In this document: piece by piece, positions 44,890-55,690 of the stretch
Numbering within the stretch: position 1 is the stretch's first letter
How the letters are laid out: each line of letters opens with the position of its first letter
DNA from: Bufo bufo
Lineage: Eukaryota; Chordata; Amphibia; Anura; Bufonidae
Reading direction: 5' to 3'
Assembly: GCF_905171765.1 (NCBI RefSeq)
Contig: NC_053392.1
Span: forward strand, 450,094,722-450,158,721
Length of the DNA: 64,000 bases
Program-made: the position numbers and the translations under genes
The notes under the pieces: model-generated
Told to the model about the DNA's origin: nothing
What the model saw: the letters and a program-made list of their open reading frames with translations, nothing else
The model's database searches: none

Positions 44890-45480
44890 GGCATATAGTG
44901 TTTAAACACACAGTGTTAGAGGGGGAAAAAAACTGTGGTTGAGACTAAGAGTTCAAAAAATTATGCCTCAACAGAGGCATACTGCCTGCCTGAATTTAGA
45001 CACGCACAAATATTAAGTGTCAGAAGAATAGCTAAACATCCAAAAATTAGACCTTAGTGGGGCAAAATAGCTGCCTGTATTTATACATGGCATGTACAAG
45101 TGTTAACTGTAGGAAGATGGAGTGGCTCATTCTGCATAGGTGTCGACAAATTTGGCCTTAATGGGTGCAGAATGTCTGCTCATATTTATACATGGCACGC
45201 ACTATTTTTAATTGTCAGAAGAAGGAATGGCTTGTTATGCACAAGTGACTAAATAGTATGCATTAATGGGGGCAGAATGCCTACCAGTATTTATGCAAGC
45301 AAATGCACAAAAATGCAGAAGTGTTAATTGTCAGATGAAAGAGTGGCTTGTTCTGAGCAAGCCTGTAAAAATTATCTCTTTCAGGACTTACTGAATTTAA
45401 AATCTTTTTGTATCAAATTATTGCTCTTGCATTATCAAGGCAACAAATTTATCGACTCAGTATCAAATTTTTCACTGAAT
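44890..45480. repeat. Degenerate leader repeats of hAT copy C
   Basis: Four or five diverged units of about 120 bp containing 'attgtcagaagaaggaatgg' and 'gcagaatgcctgcc...tttatacatgg'. Same position, upstream of the transposase, as the leader arrays of copies A, B and D. Confidence 0.7.
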
Positions 45481-47268
45481 AAGGCCTCATGCACACAACC
45501 GTTTTTTTTTTAAGGTCCGCAAAAACGGGGTCCATAGGTCCGTGATCCGTGACCGTTTTTTTTCATCCGTGGGTCTTCCTTGATTTTTGGAGGATCCACG
45601 GACATGAAAAAAAAGTCGTTTTGGTGTCCGCCTGGCTGTGCGGAGCCGAACGGATTCGTCCTGAATTACAATGCAAGTCAATGGGGACGGATCCGTTTGA
45701 TGTTGACACAATATGGTGCAATTTCAAACGGATCCGTCCCCCTTTGACTTTCAATGTAAAGTCAGGAGTTAATATACCATAGGATCGGAGTTTTCTCCAA
45801 TCCGATGGTATATTTTAACTTGAATCGTCCCCATCACCATGGGAACGCCTCTATGTTAGAATATACCATCAGATTTGAGTTAGATCGTGAAACTCAGATC
45901 CGACAGTATATTCTAACACAGAGGCGTTCCCATGGTGATAGAGATGCTTCAAGTTAGAATATACTGAGAACTGTGTACATGACTGCCCCCTGCTACCTGG
46001 CAGCACCCGATCTCTTACAGGGGGCTGTGATCCGCACAATTAACCCCTCAGGTGCTGCACCTGAAGGGGTTAATTGTGCATTTCATAGCCCCCTATAAGA
46101 GATCAGGGGCTGCCAGGCAGCAGGGTGCAGACCACTCTCCCTCCCCAGTTTTAATTTCATTGGTGGCCAGTGTGGCCCCCCCTCTCCCTCCCTCTATTGT
46201 ATTATTTTCATTACTGTCACTTACCAGTAGGAGGAGCTCCCGGCCGGTCACAGACAGCGCAGCAGGTAAGTATGATGCTTCTAATATTGCTAAGTAACCA
46301 TGGCAACCAGGTCTGCAGTAGCGTCCTGGTTGCCATGGTTACCAATCGGAGCCCCAGCGATTAAACTGTGACTCCGATCGGAACTCTCGCTGCCACCAAT
46401 GATCTGGGGGGGGGGAGAGGGGAGGCCGCACACTGGCCACCAATGATATTAATACAATAGAGGGGGGGCCGGGGGGGGGCGCACACTGGCCACCAATGAT
46501 AATACAATAGAGGGAGGGAGGGGGGCCGCACACTGTGCCACCAATGAAAATAATACAATAGAGGGAGGGAGGGGGGGCCGCACACTGTGCCACCAATGAA
46601 AATAATACAATAGAGGGAGGGGGGGCGGGGGGAGCCGCACTGGCCACCAATGAAATTAAAACTGGGGAGGGAGGGGGGTCTGCCCCCTGCTGCCTGGCAG
46701 CCCCTGATCTCTTATAGGGGGCTATGATATGCACAATTAACCCCTTCAGGTGCAGCACCTGAGGGGTTAATTGTGCATATCATAGCCCCCTATAAGAGAT
46801 CAGGGGCTGCCAGGCAGCAGGGGGCAGTCATGTACACAGTTCTCAGTATATTCTAACTAGAAGCGTCCCCATCACTATGGGAACGCCTCTGTGTTAGAAT
46901 ATACTGTCGGATTTGAGTTTTCACGAAGTGAAAACTCAGCTCTGAAAAAGCTTTCATACAGACGGATCTTCGGATCCGTCTGTATGAAAGTAACCTACCG
47001 CCACGGATCACGGACGCGGATGCCAATCTTGTGTGCATCCGTGTTCTTTCACGGACCCATTGACTTGAATGGGTCCGTGAACCTTTGTCCGTCAAAAAAA
47101 TAGGACAGGTCATATTTTTTTGACGGACAGGAAACACGGATGCGGCTGCAAAACGGTGCATTTTCCGATTTTTCCACGGACCCATTGAAAGTCAATGGGT
47201 CCGCGAAAAAAAACGGAAAACGGCACAACGGCCACGGATGCACACAACGGTCATGTGCATGAGGCCTA
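45481..47268. mobile_element. Large composite palindromic MITE, about 1.8 kb
   Basis: Ends aaggcctcatgcacacaacc and, inverted, catgtgcatgaggcct. Inside are further nested inverted pairs: 'cgttcccatggtgatagag' (45920) against 'catcactatgggaacgcctc' (46870), and 'ctgccaggcagcag' hairpins at 46100 and 46690-46820. A tandem array fills the centre (46390-46660). No genes; the Pro-rich frames come from the array. Confidence 0.85.
46390..46660. repeat. Tandem array, about 58-bp unit
   Basis: Five units of 'ccaccaatgaaaataataca atagaggg' followed by a G-rich spacer and 'ccgcacactgg'. Located at the centre of the composite palindrome. Confidence 0.85.
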
Positions 47269-47407
47269 ATTGCCATGCACTCTCTAATAAATAGCGATAG
47301 GGTATTTTTGCTGGTAATAGCTTGTATCCATTCACTCTTTCCCTAGGTTAATGTCCCTAGGCTGATAGCAATACTAATCTCTATCCCTAATCGCTGTTAT
47401 CCCACTT

Positions 47408-47704
47408 AGGCCTCATGCACATGACCGTTTTTCGGGTCCGCATCCGAGCCACAGTTTTTGCGGCTCAGGTGCGGACCTATTCACTTCAATGGTGCTGTCC
47501 GCATCCGTTGCTCCGTTCCGAGGCCCTGCAAAAAATATATAGCATGTCCTATTCATGTCCGTTTTGCAGAAAACAAAAGGGATGTCTACAATGGGCCGCC
47601 CGTTCCGTTCTGCAAATTGCGGATGGCACACAGACGGCTTCTGTTTTTTGAGGATCAGCGGTTTGCAGTCCGCAAAAAACAGCATGGTCGTGTGCATGAG
47701 GCCT
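47408..47704. mobile_element. Palindromic MITE ('aggcctcatgcacatgacc' type)
   Basis: Ends aggcctcatgcacatgaccg and, inverted, gtcgtgtgcatgaggcct. About 300 bp, non-coding, same family as 15937-16378. Confidence 0.85.
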
Positions 47705-48150
47705 AACTCTCAGGTTTCTCTCTCTCTCTCTATAATCCGGCCCGTGAAGCTTTGTCATGCAGCCCTTGCAGTCACCGAAGGGACGTGCCTGCGCCGCCAT
47801 TCCTAATTATACTGTGGGGCAGTACTATTATTTGTTTTGCGGCAACTGAAGACCTCATCTCCCCACACCAGCCCGTACAGACCCCCTCTGGATTCTCAGC
47901 CAGGCACCAGAGCACGTCGAAGGAGAAGGTAAGGACAATTCAGATGGGAGCAGGAGGTCTATGGAGGATGTGACTGGCAAGGTGTGGTAGTGGTGGAAGT
48001 GATTGGACGTGAGCCTATTTCTTAATATGTGATTACTATGTCTGGTGCCCGTGTGAGAGGACTCAGTATTGCAGCACAAGGAATTTCTAGAGAGAGTTAC
48101 CTGCATTCCACTCCTTAGTCTTGCTATGCCCAGAGATGTATCACCTTCAA
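47705..48150. other. No gene seen
   Basis: Contains a (CT)n run at 47718-47731 and unique sequence of higher GC. The short frames are unsupported. Confidence 0.4.
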
Positions 48151-48600
48151 AGTAATGCTCACATGCTCCCTTCACTGTGGTAATGCCCAGATGTGCCCCT
48201 TCACAGGGTTAATGCCCAGATGTGCCCCCTTTACAGGGTTAATGCCCAGATGTGCCCCCTTCACAGGGTTAATGCCCAGATGTGCCCCCTTTACAGGGTT
48301 AATGCCCAGATGTGCCCCCTTCACAGGGTTAATGCCCAGATGTGCCCCCTTCACAGGGGTAATGCCCATATGTGCCCCCCACAGGGGTAATACTTAGATG
48401 TGCCCCCTTCACAGGGGTAATGCCCAGATGTGCCCCCCCCCCACAGGGGTAATACCCAGATGTGCCCCCTTCACAGGGGTAATGTCCAGATGCGCCCCAT
48501 TTACAGAAAAAATGCCCAGATGCACCCCTTTTACAGAAAAAATGCTCAGATATTTGCCTCTTCACAGTAATAATGCTCACACTTGCCCCCTCACAGTGTT
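48150..48600. repeat. Minisatellite, 30-bp unit
   Basis: About 14 units of 'aatgcccagatgtgcccc' plus 'ctttacagggtt'. Both strands are open across much of it because 30 is divisible by 3. The unit is related to that of the array at 5210-5940. Confidence 0.95.
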
Positions 48601-48774
48601 TGCATTTCATTCTGGCAAAGCTGCCTGGTTCTGGCCAGCAAAATTTATACCATGTCTAGTGTGGCCCTCAGACGAAAAATGGTTGGGCACCACAATGTGC
48701 CAGGTGCCTGCAGCATACCACGTTCCTACATCTGTATTAACATGTGGCCATTTACTTTAAAAATAAGGTCACAG

Positions 48775-48820
48775 CTCCCCCGACATGTTTCGCCGCTTAA
48801 ACGCGGCATCCTCAGGGGTG
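48775..48820 (-). ncRNA. Hammerhead-ribozyme-like motif (best stem I and II)
   Basis: The minus strand reads CACCC-CTGAGGA-T-GCCGC-GTTTAA-GCGGC-GAAAC-ATGTC-GGGGG. Every invariant core base of the two boxes is present, stem II has 5 GC pairs with a 6-nt loop, the cleavage triplet is GUC and stem I can form CCC/GGG. Stem III is very short, as reported for Penelope-like hammerheads. One extra base (U) precedes stem II. Confidence 0.6.
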
Positions 48821-48863
48821 ATGAAATGAATATCCCAATGAGACCTCCCATACACTAAAACAA

Positions 48864-49018
48864 TGCGCCGGCATCCTCCATTGTACGCATTTTTTGCCGG
48901 GGATTGCCGTTGTCTGCGGACAGCATGCAGAGGAATTGCTCCCGCGGTTATAGACATGCTACAGTGTCTGGGTTTGGAGCATTTTCACCTGTTTAGGCCA
49001 CTTTTTTAAGTGAGTTTT
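48864..49018. mobile_element. 155-bp insertion with 15-bp target duplication
   Basis: Bounded by CATACACTAAAACAA on both sides. No hammerhead-like motif or poly(A) tail was found in it. Could be a 5' truncated Penelope-like piece or a SINE-like fragment. Confidence 0.65.
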
Positions 49019-49299
49019 CATACACTAAAACAACCCTTAGTAAAATCATAAAAAAATATATATTAAGACAGGAAAATAAAAATCAATAATCTCTATATCA
49101 CCATATGAACATTTTCAGGTTTTAAACCATTTTTGGGGGGGGGCAGATTGATGTTCTTAACGAAAATAATAAATGTTATGTTTTGATAAACAAAATGACC
49201 GGAAACAGGAACTAGATAGCCCTTCAGCAATTGAACTATGCATTATTGATTAATCCTGGGTCCATTTAGGGTCCTTTTTTTTTATTTGATTTGCCTCAG

Positions 49300-49620
49300 T
49301 CTGGCGCGCCACATTGAAAAATGTATCCATCATGTTGATGATAGTGAACTGGCTACTGATGCTGCGGCTTCTGCTGCTTGTGGTAGCGGACACAGAAGGA
49401 TGTGGGTTACTGTGCAGGGGGCAGAGAGGGGCCTCAGACATGCGGGTGTCAGGCGTCTGCTTGCTGAAATCTGCAGAAAGCTACATACACAGTGTTTTCT
49501 GGTAATAAAGTAATTTGGCCTTCCTTTCACAAGTGGAAAACATTCCTCCATTTTCATTTGATGGTGAGGGTCTAAAATCATGCCCATGCCTCAACTGATT
49601 GGATATCATGGCTGGTATCA
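49300..49620 (-). pseudogene. hAT transposase scrap
   Basis: Minus strand: 'GMILDPHHQMKMEECFP' matches the 'LDPRY..KM' segment found between the catalytic core and C-terminus of the other hAT copies (for example 'LDPRYQSKMETF' in copy A). An Ala/Ser-rich spacer follows. No other motifs; very degraded. Confidence 0.45.
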
Positions 49621-49974
49621 TTGCCATCATCATCCTCCTGCTTCTCCAGAACTGACTCATCTTCCTCCTTCAGTTGTTGCTCGTCATCCTCATGCTTTCT
49701 TCTTGTGGGTTCCGAACAGCTACAAGATGGACAGCAAGATATGTACGCTATTCTTCTTCCATTGTTGTCCCTTGTTGTATGAGCACGTCTATTTTAAGAT
49801 AAATATGAGGGAAATGATATTGTTTAAACCGCAGTAACGGGAGAACATTCTGTCACTGCAAGTCCAGGAGTTCAGTCCTTTCCATATAAGAATAGCTGAA
49901 ATGCGAGGACAGTCTGCTGTACATTTCCGGCACCTTCTGCAAGCAAGTGTACATTTTTTTTGTTGCAAAACTAG

Positions 49975-50620
49975 TAGTGTTGAGCGAGCATGCTCGGCCG
50001 AATACCTGTTCGGCTCAAGCATCGCTATGCTAGGCACATGGCGGTACTCGGCTGAGTACCGCATGTGCTCGAGAGCCATGCTCGAGTCTCCTCCCCGCAC
50101 GTTTCGCTGCTGCTTCTAATTGCTTCTGATTGGTCGGCTGGGCAGGTGGGCGGGCGCAGCGGCAATTTTGAATTGCCGGAGCTCCTCTGCCCGCTCATAC
50201 AGGTCCATGGAACGGGAGAGAGAGGAGCTCGGCTGTACTGTGAGTTTTTTTGTGCCATCAGGCACAAATCGGTGTATTTTGTAGAGGTAGGGAAGGTAAG
50301 GAAGAGTTAGGGGAAATATATATTTTTTTATTGCGGTCTAGCACCCGGATCGGGTGTCTGGGGTCCACAGCACTCAGCTGTGTGACCCTAGACCCCCCAT
50401 GGGTGCTGAAGCTTGCCCCCCCCCTGCCCCCACACACACATTTATTTGGGGCGCAAGTGTTTTTTTTTGTTTTTTTTCGGGTGGGGATTTTCAATTTTTT
50501 TTTGTTAGTTTTTTTTTCTGTTAGGTGTAAAACAAAGTACACGAACACCTGTTCCCCACACACACGCACACTGAATAAAGTTTTCCACGCATTCACACAC
50601 ACGCACACACACACTCCCCT
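49975..50620. other. Region upstream of piggyBac with hAT C-like end
   Basis: 49980-50000 reads 'gttgagcgagcatgctcggc', similar to the end of hAT copy C in the same orientation, so it is one end of another element. It is followed by inverted motifs ('gcggtactcggctgagtaccgc') and CA-repeat runs (50560-50612). No piggyBac terminal repeat or TTAA could be assigned. Confidence 0.4.
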
Positions 50621-52378
50621 ATGGACCGCCGGACGTTCTCGGCCGAGAAGGCATACGCCCTGCTTGCCTCCGAATCCGAGAGTTCCAGTGAGGACGAGGA
50701 TGACCCCACTTTCCCCTCTTGTCATCCACGTCCTCATCATCTAACGATGATAATGAGCCCCCAAGGCAGTGGAGACGCTGCCAGGCGGAGCAAGGGGACC
50801 ACCATGCCAGGGACCCTGTGGCCCACACTAGTACGAGCAGCTCTGGGGCTCGTACTAGCTTTTACCGGTGAACCTGTCTGGTGTACCCCAGAGCATTTTG
50901 AGCCTGTGATTCCTAATTTTGTTGGCCAAGCAGGAATCCAGATTCCCACAGTGGGCTTCACTGAATATGACTATTTTAGTCTTTTTTTCAGTGACCACTT
51001 TGTGAATCTGATGGTGGAGCAAACGAACCTGTACGCCCAACAGTTTATTGCTCAACACCCGGGCTCCTTTTTGGCTAGGGCTGGTGGCTGGACTCCGGTC
51101 AGTGCAGCCGAGATGAGGACGTTTTGGGGTCTCGTGCTGCACATGGGCCTAGTCAAAAAACCCAGTGTCAGGCATTACTGGAGTGGGGACGTCCTCTACC
51201 AGACCCCACTTTACAATACGGCCATGACACGCTCCCGGTTTGAGGCCATCCGGAAATGCCTGCATTATGCAGATAATGCAGCATGTCCCCCCCAAGGTGA
51301 TCCTGCCTATGACTGCTTGTACAAAATCAGGCCGGTCATCACTTTGGGGACAAATTTTTGGAGGCCTATGTACCTGGAAGGGAGGTCGCGGTTGATGAGT
51401 TTCTCATTGCTTTCAAGGGAAGACTCATTTTCCGCCAGTATGTTCCCTCTAAGCGGGCGAGGTATGGCGTGAAGCTGTACAAACTTTGTGAGAGTATCTC
51501 AGGGTACACTTACAAGTTCCGTGTGTACGAGGGTTGAGATTCCCATATTGAACCCCCAGAATGTCCCCCCACTCTGGGTGTTAGCGGGAAACTTGTGTGG
51601 GACCTTATGCACCCACTGCTAGATAAAGGTTACCACCTGTGCGTGGACAACTTTTATACTAGTATCCCCTTGTTCCAGTCCATCGCCGCCAGATCCATGT
51701 CCGCTTGTGGGACCGTGCAGAAAAATCAACGCGGCCTCCCTACCCACCCCCTCCAGGTACCTATCCCCAGGGTTGAGACCCGTGCCCTTACCAGTGGAAA
51801 CCTGTTGCTGGTCAGATATAAGGACAAGAGGGATGTTCTTGTACTGTCCACAATTCACGGTAACGGCATAACCCCTGTCCCTGTGTGAGGTACCGCGGCA
51901 ACGGTCCTCAAGCCCGATTGTATCGTCTACTACAATCGGTATATGGGAGGAGTTGGTCTCTCTGATCAAGTCCTCAAGCCATATACTGCCATGCGCAAAA
52001 CCTGGGCATGATACAAAAAAGTTGCGGTCTACTTGGTACAGGTTGCCTTGTACAACTCTTTTGTGCTGTCCCGGAACGCTGGAAACACAGGAAAATTCCT
52101 CCAGTTCTATGAGGCAGACCTCAAGGCCCTGATATTTTTTGACCGGGAAAGAGCAGGCCGGAGTACCTCATGAACACTTTCATCAACACTTTCATCAACA
52201 CTTTCCAGGTGTAGTCCCCCATACTGGAAAGAAGGGACGGTCTCAAAAAAAGTGCAGAATGTGTCACAGGAGGGGGATACGGAAGGACACCACCACTCAG
52301 TGTGACACGTGCCCCGATCATCCAGGCCTCTGCATTGACGGTTGCTTCAGGGAGTACCACACTTCCATGGAGTACTAA
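50621..52378 (+). pseudogene. piggyBac transposase (broken)
   Basis: ATG at 50621 opens 'MDRRTFSAEKAYALL' and an acidic N-terminus. The DDE_Tnp_1_7-type core follows ('FTEYDYFSLFFSDHFVNLM', 'TFWGLVLHMGLVKKPSVRHY'). A frameshift pair lies between 50715 and 50860 and another near 51340. The first Asp is in 'VAVDEFLIAFKG' (about 51387), the second in 'CVDNFYTSIPLFQ' (about 51645). The third, normally in 'GGVDLSDQ', is Gly here ('GGVGLSDQ', near 51955). In-frame stops include 51536 and 51887. The C-terminal Cys-rich domain ('CRMCHRRG', 'CDTCPDHPGLC') is intact to the stop at 52376-52378. It resembles frog piggyBac elements; it would cut at TTAA sites. Confidence 0.9.
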
Positions 52379-52499
52379 ATTTATAATCCCGTTCCCCAAT
52401 TTTAATTCCATTTAGCCACTGACCATCGAAAAAAAACTATGGTTCTCAGACTTGAGACACTAAAACAAAAAAAAAAATTTTGTCACAAATATTATTTTG

Positions 52500-53330
52500 T
52501 AAAACTAAAATAAATAAAAAAGTTGACATATTAGGTATTGCCGCATCCGTGAAAATCTGCTCTATAAAAATACCCCATGACCTAACCACTCAGATGAACA
52601 CGGTCAACAAAAATTAAATAAAAACGGTGCAAAAAAAGGTATTTTTTTGTCACCTTACATCGCAAAAAGTGTAATAGCAAGCAATCAAAAAGTCATATGC
52701 CCCCCAAAATAGTGATAATAAAACCAACCTCTCATCCCACAAAACATGAGCCCCTACCTAAGATAATCGGCTAAAAACAACAAAAAAATTACTCTTAGAC
52801 TATGGAGATACTAAAATGTTTTTTTTTGTTTATAAAAAGATAATATAGTGTAAAACATAAATAGACATATTAGGTATCGCCGCATCCATAAGAATCTGCT
52901 CTATGAAAATACCCCCCCCCCCACCAACTCCTCAGATGAACACGGTAAAAAAAAAAAAAAACCGCTGCAAAAAAAGGAATTTTTTTGTCACCTTACATCA
53001 CAAAAATTGTAATAACAAGCGATCAAGAAGTCATATGCCCCCCAAAATAGTGCCAATAAAACATGTCCTCTCATCCCGCAAAAAATGAGCCCCTACCTTA
53101 GATAATCGGCTAAAAATGAAAAAATAAATGACTCTTAGACTATGGAGATACTGAAATGTTTTCTTTGTTTATAAAAAGATAATATAGTGTAAAGCATAAA
53201 TAATTTTAAAAAAGTAGACATATTAGGTATTTCCGCGTCCGTAAGAATCTGTTCTATAAAAAATACCCCCCCTAACCCCTCAGATTAACAAGGTAAAAAA
53301 ATAAAAATTAAAACAGTGCCAAGAAAGCAA
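52500..53330. repeat. Tandem triplication, about 345-bp unit
   Basis: Three copies, starting near 52520, 52862 and 53214, of a unit opening 'gacatattaggta' followed by 'ccgcatccgt' and containing 'cttagactatggagatact'. The third is incomplete. It directly follows the piggyBac gene and may be its 3' region. Confidence 0.85.
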
Positions 53331-53958
53331 TTTTTGGGCAAATTTTCCGTTTTAATCTATTTTTTTCCAATAACAAAGTAAGGGTTAACAGCCAAACAAA
53401 ACTTTATATTTATTACCCTCATTCTGCAGAACACCCCATATGTGGTCGCAAACTGCTATATGACCAAACGGCAGGGCGCAGAAGGAAAGGAACACCGTAA
53501 GGTTTCTTGAAGGCAGATTTTGATGGCCTTTTTTTTTGGGCACCATGTCCCATTTGAAGCCCCCCTGATGCACCCCTACAGTAAAAACTCCATAAAAGCG
53601 ACCCCATCTAAGAAACTACACCCCTCAAGGTATTAAAAACTGATTTTACAAATGTCGTTAACCCTTTAGGTGTTCCACAAGAGTTATTGGCAAATGGAGA
53701 AGAAATTTCAGAATTTCTATTTCTGGTAACCTTGCCTCACAAAAATGTAATATAGATAAACCGAAAATCATATGTACCCTAAAAAAAAGTCCCAACAAAA
53801 CTGCCACCTTATCCCGTAGTTTCCAAAATGGGGTCACTTTTATGGAGTTTCTACTCTAGGGGTGCATCAGGGGGGCTTCAAATGGGACATGGTGTAAATA
53901 AACCAGTCCAGCAAAATCTGCCTTCCAAAAACCACACAGCGCACCTTTCCCTCTACAC

Positions 53959-54268
53959 CAGGGGTGCACAACCTGCGGCCCGGGGGCCACATGCGGCCCT
54001 TGATAACATTCTGTGCGGCCCCCAACCATCTGGTAACAGACATGTATGCCTATGTCTTGTGGCTGCTCACATGTATTTTTCATGTATTTCTCCCATTAGA
54101 TGGGAGTCCTGGAAGTGTAACTAGACGTTAATGGTATATAATGTGTGTTCAATATGCCATAAGTACAATATTTCAGTTGTTAATACACCTTTAAATTTTA
54201 ATTTCGGCCCTCGTCATTGGTTCAGTCTGGCAATGTGGCCCCCAACCAGGAAACGTTGTGCACCCCTG
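53959..54268. mobile_element. hAT MITE, 310 bp, 8-bp duplication
   Basis: Perfect duplication CTCTACAC (53951-53958 and 54269-54276). Ends CAGGGGTGCACAACCTG and, inverted, CAGGGGTGCACAACGTTTCC. Non-autonomous, Charlie-like ends. Confidence 0.95.
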
Positions 54269-54362
54269 CTCTACACCCTACTATGTGCCCGTACAGTAGT
54301 TTACGGCCACATATGGGGTGTTTCTGCAAACTACAGAATCGGGCAATAAATATAGCATTTTA

Positions 54363-55606
54363 AAAAATAAATAAATAAATTGGACTGGCACTCTGTATGT
54401 GTGGTAATGGAATAAATACAATAGATAATATAATAAAAGGTGATCACAATTTAATTCATAAACAAAATGCAATAAAATGCACAATAAAGTAAAAACATAT
54501 GTGAACGCTAAAAAAATGAATGAATAGCAGCACTGGTATGGTAGTTTGTTTGTTAGTTCATGATATAAAGTTCATATATTGGAACGACCAAACTTAATTG
54601 GGTATAGTGATTGTCCTTTCAATCACAGAATTTTATAAGGTGCAAAGGAACGCATACAAGCGTAAAGTCTGATGATTGTGCAATTTGAGCAAAAAATTCA
54701 GCCCACTGAGGAAGGGGAAGAGGTCCCCGAAACGCATCTGGCGTAACCAGCTGATACACTCCCATTGTAATCAAGGCCTTCTCCGTATATACAGATGAGA
54801 AAAGAATCATTGTAATAACTGGAGCGCTCCAGTGAAAAACTCCATCCAGGACCTGCCGAGCATAGCTCTTGCTATTCTGACTGCCGCACATCAGGTCTCG
54901 CGATACTCTGCCAGAAGTCCCAGACCGGAGACGTCACGGATCACGTGGGACGCAGCATACTCTGCGATACAGACGGTCAAGCAAGCAGCACGCTATAGAC
55001 CGCATTGCTCCAGCGTTTACTTCCAAGTGCGGGATCATTCGCACCATACACGTGAGTGACTTTGTTTTCCACTTCAGCCGGCTCAAGGTAAGATCTGATA
55101 TCTCCCTTACCTTGGAGTACTGCATTACAGTGACTGCAACTTACCGCTATTCAGGAGATAACCTATCTGTGCTGAATTTTTTGCTCAAATTGCACAATCA
55201 TCAGACTTTACGCTTGTATGCGTTCCTTTGCACCTTATAAAATTCTGTGATTGAAAGGACAATCACTATACCCAATTAAGTTTGGTCGTTCCAATATATG
55301 AACTTTATATCATGAACTAACAAACAAACTACCATACCAGTGCTGCTATTCATTCATTTTTTTAGCGTTCACATATGTTTTTACTTTATTGTGCATTTTA
55401 TTGCATTTTGTTTATGAATTAAATTGTGATCACCTTTTATTATATTATCTATTGTATTTATTCCATTACCACACATACAGAGTGCCAGTCCAATTTATTT
55501 ATTTATTTTTTAATACTCGTCTGTAAGGGTGATACAGTTCTTCTGGCCTAGAGCACCTGGTCCTTTTTTGCATTTAGAGTGAGCTATTCCTTAAATACTT
55601 CTCCTT
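54363..55606. mobile_element. Penelope-like insertion, 1244 bp, 15-bp duplication
   Basis: Perfect 15-bp duplication TAAATATAGCATTTT (54348-54362 and 55607-55621). Two arms of about 330 bp (54370-54702 and 55172-55512) are essentially identical inverted repeats. Between them lie a hammerhead-like motif (54702-54744) and about 420 bp of spacer. No reverse transcriptase or GIY-YIG nuclease is present, so it depends on another element. Confidence 0.8.
54702..54744 (+). ncRNA. Hammerhead-ribozyme-like motif
   Basis: Reads CCCA-CTGAGGA-A-GGGGA-AGAGG-TCCCC-GAAAC-GCATC-TGGCG. Core boxes intact, stem II of 5 bp (GGGGA/UCCCC), possible cleavage triplet AUC, stem I CCA/UGG. Stem III is weak. The extra A before stem II is shared with the motif at 40391. 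Confidence 0.55.
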
Positions 55607-55690
55607 TAAATATAGCATTTTGTTTGGCTGTTAACCCTTGAGATAATAATAAAAATTTGAGATTTTAAATTTTTGGGCAAATTTTCCATC

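Larger units (their letters stand above)
40655..47407 (-). mobile_element. hAT transposon copy C (right end not found)
   Basis: The left end near 40655 reads 'ttgttgatcgagcaccaaag' and is the 3' end of the element, because the transposase lies on the minus strand. Next come a 3' tandem array (41200-41640), the transposase (41792-44845) and degenerate leader repeats (44890-45480), then a large MITE. I could not find a matching right terminal repeat; the element may extend to about 47400 or be truncated. Confidence 0.6.
48700..49250. mobile_element. Penelope-like fragment with a nested 155-bp insertion
   Basis: Recognised by the hammerhead-like motif at 48775-48820. Within it, CATACACTAAAACAA is duplicated (48849-48863 and 49019-49033) around a 155-bp insert (48864-49018), again a 15-bp duplication. 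The outer limits are not defined. Confidence 0.45.
53330..55690. repeat. Large interrupted inverted repeat
   Basis: The left arm 53335-53640 ('gggttaacagccaaacaaaa', 'ccatatgtggtcg') recurs inverted in the right arm 53830-53950, 54277-54362 and 55622-55690 ('ttttgtttggctgttaaccc'). The right arm was split by a hAT MITE (53959) and a Penelope-like insertion (54363). The palindrome belongs to a frog repeat of unknown class. Confidence 0.8.

Noticed and set aside
46339..46758. 139-codon Pro-rich protein on the minus strand
   Set aside because: Produced by the G-rich 58-bp tandem array in the composite MITE.
48155..48397. Repeat protein encoded by the 30-bp minisatellite
   Set aside because: The unit length is a multiple of three, so both strands stay open; no start context, domain or flanking exon.
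50250..50744. 164-codon frame upstream of and overlapping the piggyBac start
   Set aside because: Contains CA-repeat-derived His/Thr runs, overlaps the real transposase start in another frame and has no motif.
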